From NCBI GenBank assembly GCA_002310015.1, contig DBYQ01000025.1:1-17024 (forward strand): DNA of 17,024 nt. The letters run 5' to 3'. Below the pieces are notes generated by a model. The model worked only from the letters and a program-made list of their open reading frames with translations. It was not told the DNA's origin and did not search any database. Below, piece after piece: positions 1 to 5,989 of the stretch (its first letter is position 1; the number at the start of each line of letters is the position of its first letter). The position numbers and the translations under genes are program-made. The stretch comes from Bacteroidales bacterium UBA1182 (GTDB taxonomy: Bacteria > Bacteroidota > Bacteroidia > Bacteroidales > Bacteroidaceae).

Positions 1-65
1 TTCGTGTAAAGATCAATAACCTTTTGGTAATACTGATCTTTCAAAACAGTACGATTACTCTTCAT
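1..65 (-). CDS. N-terminal fragment of an unidentified protein, possibly a helix-turn-helix or transposase-type protein
   Basis: An ATG on the minus strand (complement of 63-65) opens a frame with no stop to the window edge, giving 21 complete residues that begin MKSNRTVLKDQYYQKV. The basic, Tyr/Gln-rich start is reminiscent of small helix-turn-helix proteins linked to Bacteroidales insertion sequences, but too little is visible to assign a family. A 9-bp inverted repeat lies directly upstream of the start codon and could be an operator or an element end. The reading frame itself is plausible; the function is a guess. Confidence 0.4.
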   Translation of the reverse strand, partial: MKSNRTVLKDQYYQKVIDLYT

Positions 66-66
66 T

Positions 67-90
67 GTTAACTCGATTTTACGAGTCAAC
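67..90. repeat. 9-bp inverted repeat next to the left-edge gene start
   Basis: GTTAACTCG (67-75) and CGAGTCAAC (82-90) are inverted copies with one mismatch, separated by 6 bases. The repeat ends two bases upstream of the minus-strand ATG at 65. It could be a repressor operator, or the terminal inverted repeat of a mobile element whose gene starts at 65. Between here and 286 I see no further gene or clear structure. Confidence 0.35.
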
Positions 91-286
91 TTTTTTTAGG
101 GCAAGACAATCTGCCACAATTCCTCACACCATTGCAACAACAATAGCCACCAATCACCATACCTCTCATCACCATACACTTTCCGCACTTTCCACACGAA
201 CGCCCCGCCTTTTCGCGTCCCTTCGTGCATAATTATAACCTTTTCACACATTCTTGCTAAATCTCCATCCACAAAAAATCAATCCG

Positions 287-319
287 TTGGGTTGTGCTTT
301 GAAAAGTTTTCTACATTTG
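287..319 (+). promoter_or_regulatory. Bacteroidetes-type promoter for the exported protein pair
   Basis: TACATTTG at 312-319 is an exact match to the -7 consensus TAnnTTTG. TTGG at 287-290 lies 21 bases upstream and could be the -33 element. Transcription should start near 323-326, only a few bases before the ATG at 330 and about 17 bases before the in-frame ATG at 342, so either codon could be the real start. Confidence 0.55.
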
Positions 320-329
320 TGCAACTCTA

Positions 330-809
330 ATGAAGAATGTTATGAAAAGGCTTCTTTGGTGTATAGGTTTTGCTTTAATGTCAATACCCTTGTTGGCTCA
401 GAATACTCTGACTATTCATCAAAAAGATGGTCAACAGTTCAGTTTCGGGTTTGAAGACAAACCTGTAATCAAGTTTACCGATAATGAGATAGTATTAACG
501 TCCGCCAAGACGGAGTTACGCTTCCAGTTTGCCAATGTGGCTAAGTTAACCTTTGATGATGTTGAGGATGCGGTCATAGGTATCAAGGCTGATGGAGCTA
601 AGGCCAGCATTACCCTTGATGAATACACCGTGAGCATATCTGTCGCAAAAGTTGATGCTACAGTTCAATTGATAGCCTCTGATGGTAAGCAACTTCAATC
701 CTATAAGATCGGTCAGGATGGCACTGCATCATTCAGCATTGCCGACCTGCCTGACGGCACATACATAATCAGCACCGAGTCATTAACTGTCAAAATCCTT
801 AAGAAATGA
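330..809 (+). CDS. Exported protein with a T9SS-like C-terminal sorting domain
   Basis: This 159-residue protein has a signal peptide at about residues 1-24, ending LLAQ before NTLTIH. Residues 26-50 carry a DGQ..SF.F..KPVIKFTD motif common at the start of Bacteroidales surface proteins, and a related motif opens the next gene. From about residue 95 it is a beta-rich domain ending with LPDGTYIISTESLTVKILKK, which matches the pattern of type A type IX secretion (T9SS) C-terminal signals (a LPxGxY strand followed by a basic end). I infer secretion across the outer membrane and possible surface anchoring. No enzymatic motif is visible. The stop overlaps the next ATG by four bases (ATGA at 806-809), implying translational coupling. 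An alternative start is the ATG at 342 (MKRLLW). Confidence 0.75.
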   Translation: MKNVMKRLLWCIGFALMSIPLLAQNTLTIHQKDGQQFSFGFEDKPVIKFTDNEIVLTSAKTELRFQFANVAKLTFDDVEDAVIGIKADGAKASITLDEYTVSISVAKVDATVQLIASDGKQLQSYKIGQDGTASFSIADLPDGTYIISTESLTVKILKK

Positions 810-1597
810 AACATACATCATTAAAATCAGCTACAAAAGTTCTTTGGGCAACTATATTGTTGATTTTAGGGGCTGTTTCGGCATCAGCTCAATATTATCA
901 GTTGAAAGTCCGTACAAATGACGGTCAAATTACATCTTTTAATGTTGAAAGTGTTGACAGTGTCTTTTTTGAACGTGTAATAATGCCAATAATGCCAATA
1001 GGTGAGGCTGTTGACTTGGGTCTGAGTGTAAAATGGGCTTCGTTCAACGTAGGTGCTTCAAAGCCGGAAGACTATGGTAATTATTATGCCTGGGGTGAAA
1101 CTGAAACGAAAACAAATTACAGCTGGTTCACCTACAAGTATTGCAACGGCTCATATAATACATTGACCAAGTACTGTGACTATAGCCGTTATGGCAATAA
1201 CGGTTACACTGACACCAAGACCACGCTTACTCTTGAGGATGATGTGGCCCACGTGGCATGGGGTGGCAGTTGGCGTATGCCTACACAAGCAGAAAGAAAT
1301 GAATTGAATAACAGTGCCAACTGCACCTGGACCTGGACCACCCAGAACGGTGTGAACGGATATCTGGTCACGAGTAAAAAAACTGGTCATGAGGGTGCCT
1401 CTATTTTCCTGCCCGCAGCTGGGTACCGCGGCGGCACGAGCCTAGACGATGTAGGTTCCTACGGCAACTACTGGTCCAGTTCGCTTCGCCCGTACGACCC
1501 TAACTACGCGTGGGGCGTCAACTTCAATTCACGCGGTTACGGTGCGAACAGCAACTCCCGCTACATCGGTCAATCCGTGCGGCCCGTGTGCCCGTAG
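806..1597 (+). CDS. Exported FISUMP-family protein with a DGR-like variable C-terminus
   Basis: The 263-residue protein has a signal peptide (about residues 1-29, ASAQ) and then a short KVRTNDGQITSFNVESVDS module. From about residue 67 it is a Fibrobacter succinogenes major paralogous (FISUMP) domain: VDLGLSVKWASFNVGA, YYAWGET, GGSWRMPTQAE, IFLPAAGYR, YGNYWSSS and a terminal GQSVRPVCP. FISUMP domains are predicted to adopt a C-type-lectin-like fold and are known as targets of diversity-generating retroelements in Bacteroidetes. Many codons near positions 226-254 have the form NNC (TAC, GAC, GGC, AGC, TCC, CGC, ATC) among remaining AACs, as expected from adenine mutagenesis of an AAC-rich template. 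The last 190 bases are clearly richer in GC than the start of the gene. No reverse transcriptase or template lies in the window. A ligand-binding surface role is inferred. Confidence 0.8.
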   Translation: MKHTSLKSATKVLWATILLILGAVSASAQYYQLKVRTNDGQITSFNVESVDSVFFERVIMPIMPIGEAVDLGLSVKWASFNVGASKPEDYGNYYAWGETETKTNYSWFTYKYCNGSYNTLTKYCDYSRYGNNGYTDTKTTLTLEDDVAHVAWGGSWRMPTQAERNELNNSANCTWTWTTQNGVNGYLVTSKKTGHEGASIFLPAAGYRGGTSLDDVGSYGNYWSSSLRPYDPNYAWGVNFNSRGYGANSNSRYIGQSVRPVCP

Positions 1598-1826
1598 GAT
1601 TTGTCCTCCCCAACTGGCAAGAGTACAGAGATAAGGAAACCCAAACCAAGCATTCAGCCGGAGGGCTGTGGATGCCAGCAGGCGGCCTCATGGCGGGCCG
1701 CCCAGCGGAATCCTCAGTCCTCCGGCTGCTATATGTATTGTTTAAACCTAACAACTTTTATAATCAACTTCAAAAAAACTATTTAATCTCCGTCCGTCCC
1801 GTCTGCCCATAAAATTTGTACCACCG
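1569..1826 (+). repeat. Direct repeat of the FISUMP gene 3' end (about 1575-1613 and 1788-1826)
   Basis: The end of the FISUMP gene plus its downstream flank recurs about 213 bases later: TCCGTGCGGCCCGTGTGCCC then TAGGATTTGTC, against TCCGTCCGTCCCGTCTGCCC then TAAAATTTGTA. Both encode SVRPVCP and a stop, and the similarity continues past the stop codon, with roughly 70% identity over about 39 bases. The second copy looks like the remnant of a deleted tandem FISUMP paralogue. Confidence 0.55.
1655..1728. repeat. Long imperfect hairpin downstream of the FISUMP gene
   Basis: A perfect 10-bp outer stem (CAGCCGGAGG at 1655-1664 with CCTCCGGCTG at 1719-1728) continues inward with GCTG/CAG-type pairs and GGAT/ATCC. 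An apical 7-bp stem follows (GGCGGCC at 1681-1687 with GGCCGCC at 1696-1702). The structure is GC-rich and not followed by a T-run at once. It may act as a terminator-like or cruciform structure. DGR target genes often carry a hairpin downstream of the variable region, so that role is possible but unproven. Confidence 0.5.
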
Positions 1827-1911
1827 TCACCCCAAGACACACCGTTTTTGTCACAGATTGATTGATTGATCAGGGTGGGCTTGCCAGCAGCTGAAAAGCT
1901 TACTGGAAGCC

Positions 1912-1961
1912 AACGCACCGGGGACGGTTCTGTTCGCGAACAGAACCGTCCCCGGTGCGTT
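1912..1961. repeat. 50-bp perfect palindrome, REP-like type A
   Basis: The 50 bases are an exact palindrome centred on TTCGCGAA, with core arms GGGGACGGTTCTG and CAGAACCGTCCCC. The inner 34 bases recur exactly at 7989-8022. It ends 3 bases from the stop codon of the C10 protease gene (complement of 1965-1967). Such a hairpin in RNA would be extremely stable and could end or protect the transcript. The dispersed, gene-end location suggests a REP-type element. Confidence 0.85.
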
Positions 1962-1964
1962 TGG

Positions 1965-3479
1965 TTATTTCCTGCGGGGTTCTATTCCAATAAGAATGTC
2001 TTTAAACGTCATCTGCTTGCCGCCGATGGAGGGTACTATCATAGCACGGTAGTAACCGTTGTAACTGCCTCCCCATCCAAGATTATAGTGCAGGAAATCA
2101 TTTTCATAACCATCGCATACCCAAAGGTGCTTATTGTCTGTCACTATCATAGGGCGACCTGATTCCAACTCATAGTAGATTGAAGCCAATTTACTGTAAT
2201 CTGTAAAGTCTTCCATTAATCTGCAACCACGACTGAACCCCCAATACTTAGAGAAAGCTTCCCTGATATTTACTATACTGCTTGATGTTTCTTTTGGACT
2301 CATATCAGCTGAGATGGATATGGCACAACTGAACACAAGGTTTGCTAAATCATCATCAGAGCCATCCCAACAGACTTGATAATCTGCAAGATCTTTCCTG
2401 TATCTTTTACCAGATTTAGTTGTAACAGCACGTTTCCCCTTTAATGTTACAGGATGATGATAATAACTGAGTATTTGAGCCATAGCCACCGGTCCGCATC
2501 CTGCAACGCATTGTTTTTTTGTGCCTATATCATCACTTTGGTCATAAGGATACTGTTTGTTATAAGGATAGCCCTGATTGTACCTTATATCGCCCAGATA
2601 AGGACCCACTTTACTTGATTTAGGCTTATAGATGGATTCAAGCAAAAACTTATAGACCTCGTTATGCTGATATAAATGCTTGATCTGATAATCATAATAT
2701 GCCAGAATTGTAAATATTGAGTTATCGGCATCGGCCGATGTTGAGCCCCATGACGATTCTCCGATACTGTAAGCCAATATGGGATTATCCATATATGGGA
2801 TGTAGAAATCAGAGACTACAACGACAAAGCATTTGCTACGGCTATCAGAATATGCACAGAATGTCTCCGCTTTGTATTTAAGGCTAAGCACTGGTGACTG
2901 AACTCCATGGGCAACCAAAAAATCATTAGCCGCATCCAGTGATTTAGCATAACCCTCAACAGGAAGGACTTCTACCTTTATATCATCAAAATAAAGGTTG
3001 TTCTCTCTACCCTCAGAAAGACTTAATGCCAACGTCCTGATGTTATCATGTCCTACCAGAAAGGTGTGATTATATGTTGTCCACTCTGTTGAGAAATTGA
3101 TTTTTTTAGATATGTTGTCAATGTAACCACCTGGAGTTGACTGTAATTCCATTCTTGACTCCTGATTACGGTCTGCCTTTATTTTCATGTTTACGGATAC
3201 ATCACTGCCCATTGGTAACGGTTCAGGAAAGGTTATGAAAAGCTGACTGTCATAATCATGGCTAGGGTTATTGTTGGATGTTACAACTATGAAATGATTT
3301 GAAGATTCGTCAGACATAATTCTTGGGGGACGACGTGCCCCCCAGTTATTATTCGCAAAATCTTTTACGATGAAACTGACCAACTCAGAACCTTCAAGAT
3401 CTCCATTGATTACAAGATTCTGTGCAGATAAAGATGCAAATAACAAGCTCGCAATGCCTAGTAAAATAATTCTTTTCAT
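1965..3479 (-). CDS. Secreted C10-family (streptopain-like) cysteine protease with Spi prodomain
   Basis: The 504-residue product has a signal peptide (residues 1-20, LSAQ). An N-terminal beta-sandwich-like region (about 21-172, NLVINGDLEGSE...LYFDDIKVEV) resembles carbohydrate-binding-module-type folds. A Spi-like prodomain follows (about 178-246, including FVVVVSDFYIPYMDNPILAYS), then a papain-fold C10 domain. The likely nucleophile is Cys328 in AGCGPVAMAQIL, the catalytic His is His451 in HLWVCDGYE, and the Asn/Trp motif is NLGWGGSYNGYY (466-477). Prodomain cleavage would normally activate the enzyme outside the cell. It follows the GNAT gene by 28 bases but has its own TATCTTTG box. Family assignment is firm; substrate and any host target are unknown. 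Confidence 0.88.
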   Translation of the reverse strand: MKRIILLGIASLLFASLSAQNLVINGDLEGSELVSFIVKDFANNNWGARRPPRIMSDESSNHFIVVTSNNNPSHDYDSQLFITFPEPLPMGSDVSVNMKIKADRNQESRMELQSTPGGYIDNISKKINFSTEWTTYNHTFLVGHDNIRTLALSLSEGRENNLYFDDIKVEVLPVEGYAKSLDAANDFLVAHGVQSPVLSLKYKAETFCAYSDSRSKCFVVVVSDFYIPYMDNPILAYSIGESSWGSTSADADNSIFTILAYYDYQIKHLYQHNEVYKFLLESIYKPKSSKVGPYLGDIRYNQGYPYNKQYPYDQSDDIGTKKQCVAGCGPVAMAQILSYYHHPVTLKGKRAVTTKSGKRYRKDLADYQVCWDGSDDDLANLVFSCAISISADMSPKETSSSIVNIREAFSKYWGFSRGCRLMEDFTDYSKLASIYYELESGRPMIVTDNKHLWVCDGYENDFLHYNLGWGGSYNGYYRAMIVPSIGGKQMTFKDILIGIEPRRK

Positions 3480-3484
3480 ACGTG

Positions 3485-3492
3485 CAAAGATA
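3485..3492 (-). promoter_or_regulatory. -7 box TATCTTTG for the C10 protease gene
   Basis: The complement of 3485-3492 reads TATCTTTG, an exact TAnnTTTG match, only 5 bases before the ATG at 3479. No clear -33 TTTG is seen. The spacing implies a very short or absent 5' leader. Confidence 0.5.
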
Positions 3493-3507
3493 GGAATGAA
3501 ATGTCTG

Positions 3508-4056
3508 TTACGGACAGACCAGCCTATGATAGGTTGTGCTGAATACGGTTATATGGCCGTCGTGACGGAAACCCAGACGGGTATAGAGGCGGTAAGCGGT
3601 GTCATTGTCTGGGTCAACGGCTATTGTGGCCAGTGGGGTGCCGGATTCATCACGCATGCGGAGCATCTCCTTAATCAATGCATATGCTATCCCCTTACGG
3701 CGATACTGGGGCAGGACGGCAAGTGAGTCCAGATAATATTCACCAGGGCGGGCTTCATCGTCCATATTGGCGTAATCATCACCAACATACATCCGGATCA
3801 TGGGAAATGTGATGTTACGCATCCTGCTGTATCGGGCCCCGTCATATGCAACCATCAGGCCGGCAGGAACATCATCATAGAGTGCAACAATAGCGTTCCG
3901 CCAGCTGTAGAGGGTATCTTCGCGGCGGCATATCCCAGCCAGATGCTCTATATGCGACTCATCGGCCTCCTCAATGTGGAGCGCACGCAGCACATTCTCA
4001 GCTATGAACCGCGCATCATCCGCCGTAGCTTTCCTTAATGAAATCTGTCCGCTCAT
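3508..4056 (-). CDS. GNAT-family N-acetyltransferase
   Basis: The 182-residue protein has a GNAT core. Motif A is YYLDSLAVLPQYRRKGIA (107-124), where the R-x-x-G-x-A type loop at RRKGIA (119-124) binds acetyl-CoA pyrophosphate. It is followed by ALIKEM and motif B (ATIAVDPDNDTAYRLYTRLGF, about 143-163, where the Asn and Tyr residues are typical). The acceptor substrate, small molecule or protein, cannot be told from sequence. It is cytoplasmic, with no signal peptide. It is divergent from the Y-family polymerase gene; each has its own identical -7 box. It lies upstream of the protease on the same strand with a 28-base gap, so read-through is possible. Confidence 0.82.
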   Translation of the reverse strand: MSGQISLRKATADDARFIAENVLRALHIEEADESHIEHLAGICRREDTLYSWRNAIVALYDDVPAGLMVAYDGARYSRMRNITFPMIRMYVGDDYANMDDEARPGEYYLDSLAVLPQYRRKGIAYALIKEMLRMRDESGTPLATIAVDPDNDTAYRLYTRLGFRHDGHITVFSTTYHRLVCP

Positions 4057-4066
4057 TTGATTATGG

Positions 4067-4074
4067 CAAAAATA
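4067..4074 (-). promoter_or_regulatory. -7 box TATTTTTG for the GNAT gene
   Basis: The complement of 4067-4074 is TATTTTTG, 10 bases before the ATG at 4056. It pairs with an identical box facing the other way at 4107-4114, forming a compact divergent promoter. Confidence 0.5.
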
Positions 4075-4106
4075 GCGAAATAGTAAGAAATGAGTGAAAA
4101 TAAACC

Positions 4107-4114
4107 TATTTTTG
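4107..4114 (+). promoter_or_regulatory. -7 box TATTTTTG for the Y-family polymerase gene
   Basis: TATTTTTG is an exact TAnnTTTG match ending 4 bases before the ATG at 4119. Transcription would therefore begin at or within a few bases of the start codon, suggesting a leaderless or nearly leaderless mRNA. No SOS-type operator was recognised in the 62-base divergent region. Confidence 0.5.
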
Positions 4115-4118
4115 TAGT

Positions 4119-5588
4119 ATGGAGAACAAGGGCAGGATATACGCGGCTATTGACCTCAAATCATTCTATGCATCAGTAGAATGCGCTGAGCGGGATCTTG
4201 ATCCGCTTACCACCAATCTTGTGGTGGCCGATGCCTCACGCACTGACAAGACCATCTGCCTGGCTGTATCACCGTCACTCAAGACATACGGCATAGGCGG
4301 CCGTGCACGCCTTTTTGAGGTGGTGCAACGCGTACGTCAGATTAATGAGGAACGCCGCCGTAATGCCCCTGGCCATAAACTTGGCGAGCCTTCAAGCGAC
4401 AACCTTAAGGTTCTGTCTGACCCTACCGTTGCACTAGGTTACATCACCGCCCCACCCCGGATGGCCCTTTACATGCAGGTAAGCAGCAAGATATACTCCA
4501 TTTACCTCAGATATGTAGCGCCAGAGGATATTCATGTATATTCAATAGATGAGGTATTCATAGACCTGACGGATTATCTCAGGATACGCAAGTGTTCCGC
4601 CCATGAACTCACCAGGCAGATGATAAGCGATGTGCTCTCTGAAACAAACATTACAGCTACGGCAGGCATCGGCACCAACCTCTATTTGGCCAAAGTGGCA
4701 ATGGATATAGTGGCCAAGCATACTGAGGCCGATAAGGACGGCGTGCGCATAGCTGAACTTGACGAGATGAGCTACCGCCGGCAGCTGTGGAATCACCGCC
4801 CGCTCACAGATTTCTGGCGCATAGGGCGTGGAATAGCAGCCAAGCTTGAGAGCTACGGTATGCGCACCATGGGTGATGTTGCCCTCTACTCCACATATCC
4901 GCAGTGGGAAGAGCAACTGTACAGTCTGTTTGGAGTAAATGCAGAGCTCATCATTGACCACGCCTGGGGATGGGAGCCCTGCACTATGGCAGAGATAAAG
5001 GCCTACAAGCCACAGGTAAACAGCATCAGCTCCGGCCAGGTATTGTCTGAGCCGTATGATTTCAAGAAAGGACGCCTCATAGCCAAGGAGATGACAGACT
5101 CCCTGGTGTTTGACCTTGTCAGCAAACGTCTTGTCACCGACCGAATAACCCTCTACATAAGTTATGATTCCGGCAATCTGGAACAGCCAGGCATAGAGTA
5201 TGAGGGCCCCGTAGCAACCGATTATTACGGCCGGAAGATACCCAAGCCGGCCCACGGTTCAGTTGACCTGAACGGACATACGTCATCATCAGAATACATA
5301 CTTAAGGCTGTCACAAAACTGTATAACCGCATTGTCAACCCTAAGCTAACGGTACGCAGGCTTAATGTGACGGCACAGAATGTAATCCATGAGGCCGATG
5401 CCCAGCCGCGACAACTGGATATATTTGGTGAGAATGCGCCCACTGACGGGCGTGAGCGGCGCCGCCAGGAGGCGGTGCTGGCCATCCGCAATAAATACGG
5501 CAAAAACTCAATCTTAAGGGGGATGAATTTTGAGGAGGGCTCAACGGCTCGGGAACGTAACAAACAGGTAGGAGGACATAAGGCGTAA
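4119..5588 (+). CDS. Y-family translesion DNA polymerase, UvrX/ImpB-MucB-SamB type
   Basis: The 489-residue protein opens with YAAIDLKSFYASVECAERD, where Asp12 is the first catalytic carboxylate and Phe16/Tyr17 occupy the steric-gate position. VYSIDEVFIDL (140-150) supplies Asp144 and Glu145. GIGTNLYLAKVAMD (183-196) and a helix-hairpin-helix region (DFWRIGRGIAAKLESYGM, 231-248) complete the palm and thumb, followed by a little-finger domain. RQLDIFGE contains QLDIF at 432-436, a good match to the sliding-clamp-binding motif. The insert rich in Arg/Asn (about 75-105) and the length are typical of the UvrX/YqjW-like branch found on chromosomes and mobile elements of Firmicutes and Bacteroidetes rather than classic DinB. 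The downstream YolD-like gene fits that branch. Inferred role: error-prone lesion bypass. Confidence 0.9.
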   Translation: MENKGRIYAAIDLKSFYASVECAERDLDPLTTNLVVADASRTDKTICLAVSPSLKTYGIGGRARLFEVVQRVRQINEERRRNAPGHKLGEPSSDNLKVLSDPTVALGYITAPPRMALYMQVSSKIYSIYLRYVAPEDIHVYSIDEVFIDLTDYLRIRKCSAHELTRQMISDVLSETNITATAGIGTNLYLAKVAMDIVAKHTEADKDGVRIAELDEMSYRRQLWNHRPLTDFWRIGRGIAAKLESYGMRTMGDVALYSTYPQWEEQLYSLFGVNAELIIDHAWGWEPCTMAEIKAYKPQVNSISSGQVLSEPYDFKKGRLIAKEMTDSLVFDLVSKRLVTDRITLYISYDSGNLEQPGIEYEGPVATDYYGRKIPKPAHGSVDLNGHTSSSEYILKAVTKLYNRIVNPKLTVRRLNVTAQNVIHEADAQPRQLDIFGENAPTDGRERRRQEAVLAIRNKYGKNSILRGMNFEEGSTARERNKQVGGHKA

Positions 5589-5703
5589 AAAATTGAGAAT
5601 TGAAAATTGAGAATTTTTGGAGCAGTGAGAGCCACCAAGCTTGCTTGTTTGGCCGAGTCGCGACAAAAATCATGGAACGTAGTTACATAATTGAAAATTG
5701 AAA
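5588..5703. repeat. Composite intergenic repeat: ATTGAAA heptamers flanking TCGCGACAAAAATCA
   Basis: Short runs of the heptamer ATTGAAA/ATTGAGA occur at about 5590-5615 and 5689-5703, with TCGCGACAAAAATCA at 5658-5672 between them. The same 15-mer, again next to ATTGAAA heptamers, occurs at 13801-13815. ATTGAAA-type runs are common between Bacteroidetes genes. The element separates the polymerase and YolD-like genes. Confidence 0.6.
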
Positions 5704-5745
5704 AAAAGCCATGCGGTGCGTAGCAAGTGAGAAGTAACATAATTT

Positions 5746-5964
5746 ATGGATAAGAGATACGAGAATATTTTGGATATGCCGCACCATACATCGGGCATAC
5801 ATAAGCCCATGCCGCTCTACAACCGGGCGGCACAGTTCTCGCCGTTTGCGGCCCTGACCGGCTATGAATCAGTTATATCGGATGCTGAAGAGCAACATGT
5901 GACCAGTATGAATCAACTGAACATTCACAGCGATACAGAGGATATGAATCTGGAAATAAAGTAA
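5746..5964 (+). CDS. YolD-like small protein
   Basis: The 72-residue protein carries ILDMPHHTSGIHKPMPLYNRAAQFSPFAALTGYES. The core at residues 26-41 (NRAAQFSPFAALTGYE) is the signature of YolD-like proteins, small partners usually encoded beside UvrX-type Y-family polymerases. Its position directly after such a polymerase supports the call and suggests a joint role in translesion synthesis or its control; the biochemical function of YolD is poorly known. Homologues are often somewhat longer, so this copy may be short at the C-terminus. No Shine-Dalgarno sequence is seen. The stop codon overlaps the promoter of the next gene. Confidence 0.8.
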   Translation: MDKRYENILDMPHHTSGIHKPMPLYNRAAQFSPFAALTGYESVISDAEEQHVTSMNQLNIHSDTEDMNLEIK

Positions 5965-5969
5965 TTTTG
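5962..5969 (+). promoter_or_regulatory. -7 box TAATTTTG for the dipeptidase operon
   Basis: TAATTTTG matches TAnnTTTG and overlaps the YolD-like stop codon (5962-5964). Transcription from about 5974 would give a leader of about 16 bases to the ATG at 5990 and argues for that start over the GTG at 5981. Confidence 0.5.
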
Positions 5970-5989
5970 CAAATCATAAAGTGTTACTT

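Noticed and set aside
977..1000. AATGCCAAT 9-bp tandem repeat in the FISUMP gene
   Set aside because: It is only about two copies, in frame (IMPIMPI) in a linker; too short to argue for phase variation.
1601..1786. 61-codon Cys-containing frame after the FISUMP gene
   Set aside because: Most of it is the translated hairpin 1655-1728; there is no promoter, no signal and no recognisable domain.
1510..1812. 100-codon plus-strand frame ending in SVRPVCP
   Set aside because: It overlaps the FISUMP gene in another frame and runs through the hairpin. Only the last 8 codons resemble a real protein, and these are explained by the duplicated 3' end.
1857..1871. ATTG tetranucleotide run
   Set aside because: It has only three to four units in non-coding sequence, with no link to a promoter or start codon.
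1866..2162. 98-codon plus-strand frame across the 50-bp palindrome
   Set aside because: It is antisense to the C10 protease and its start is repeat-derived.
4542..5255. 237-codon minus-strand frame
   Set aside because: It is antisense to conserved polymerase motifs and has no domain features; long shadow frames are common opposite GC-rich genes.
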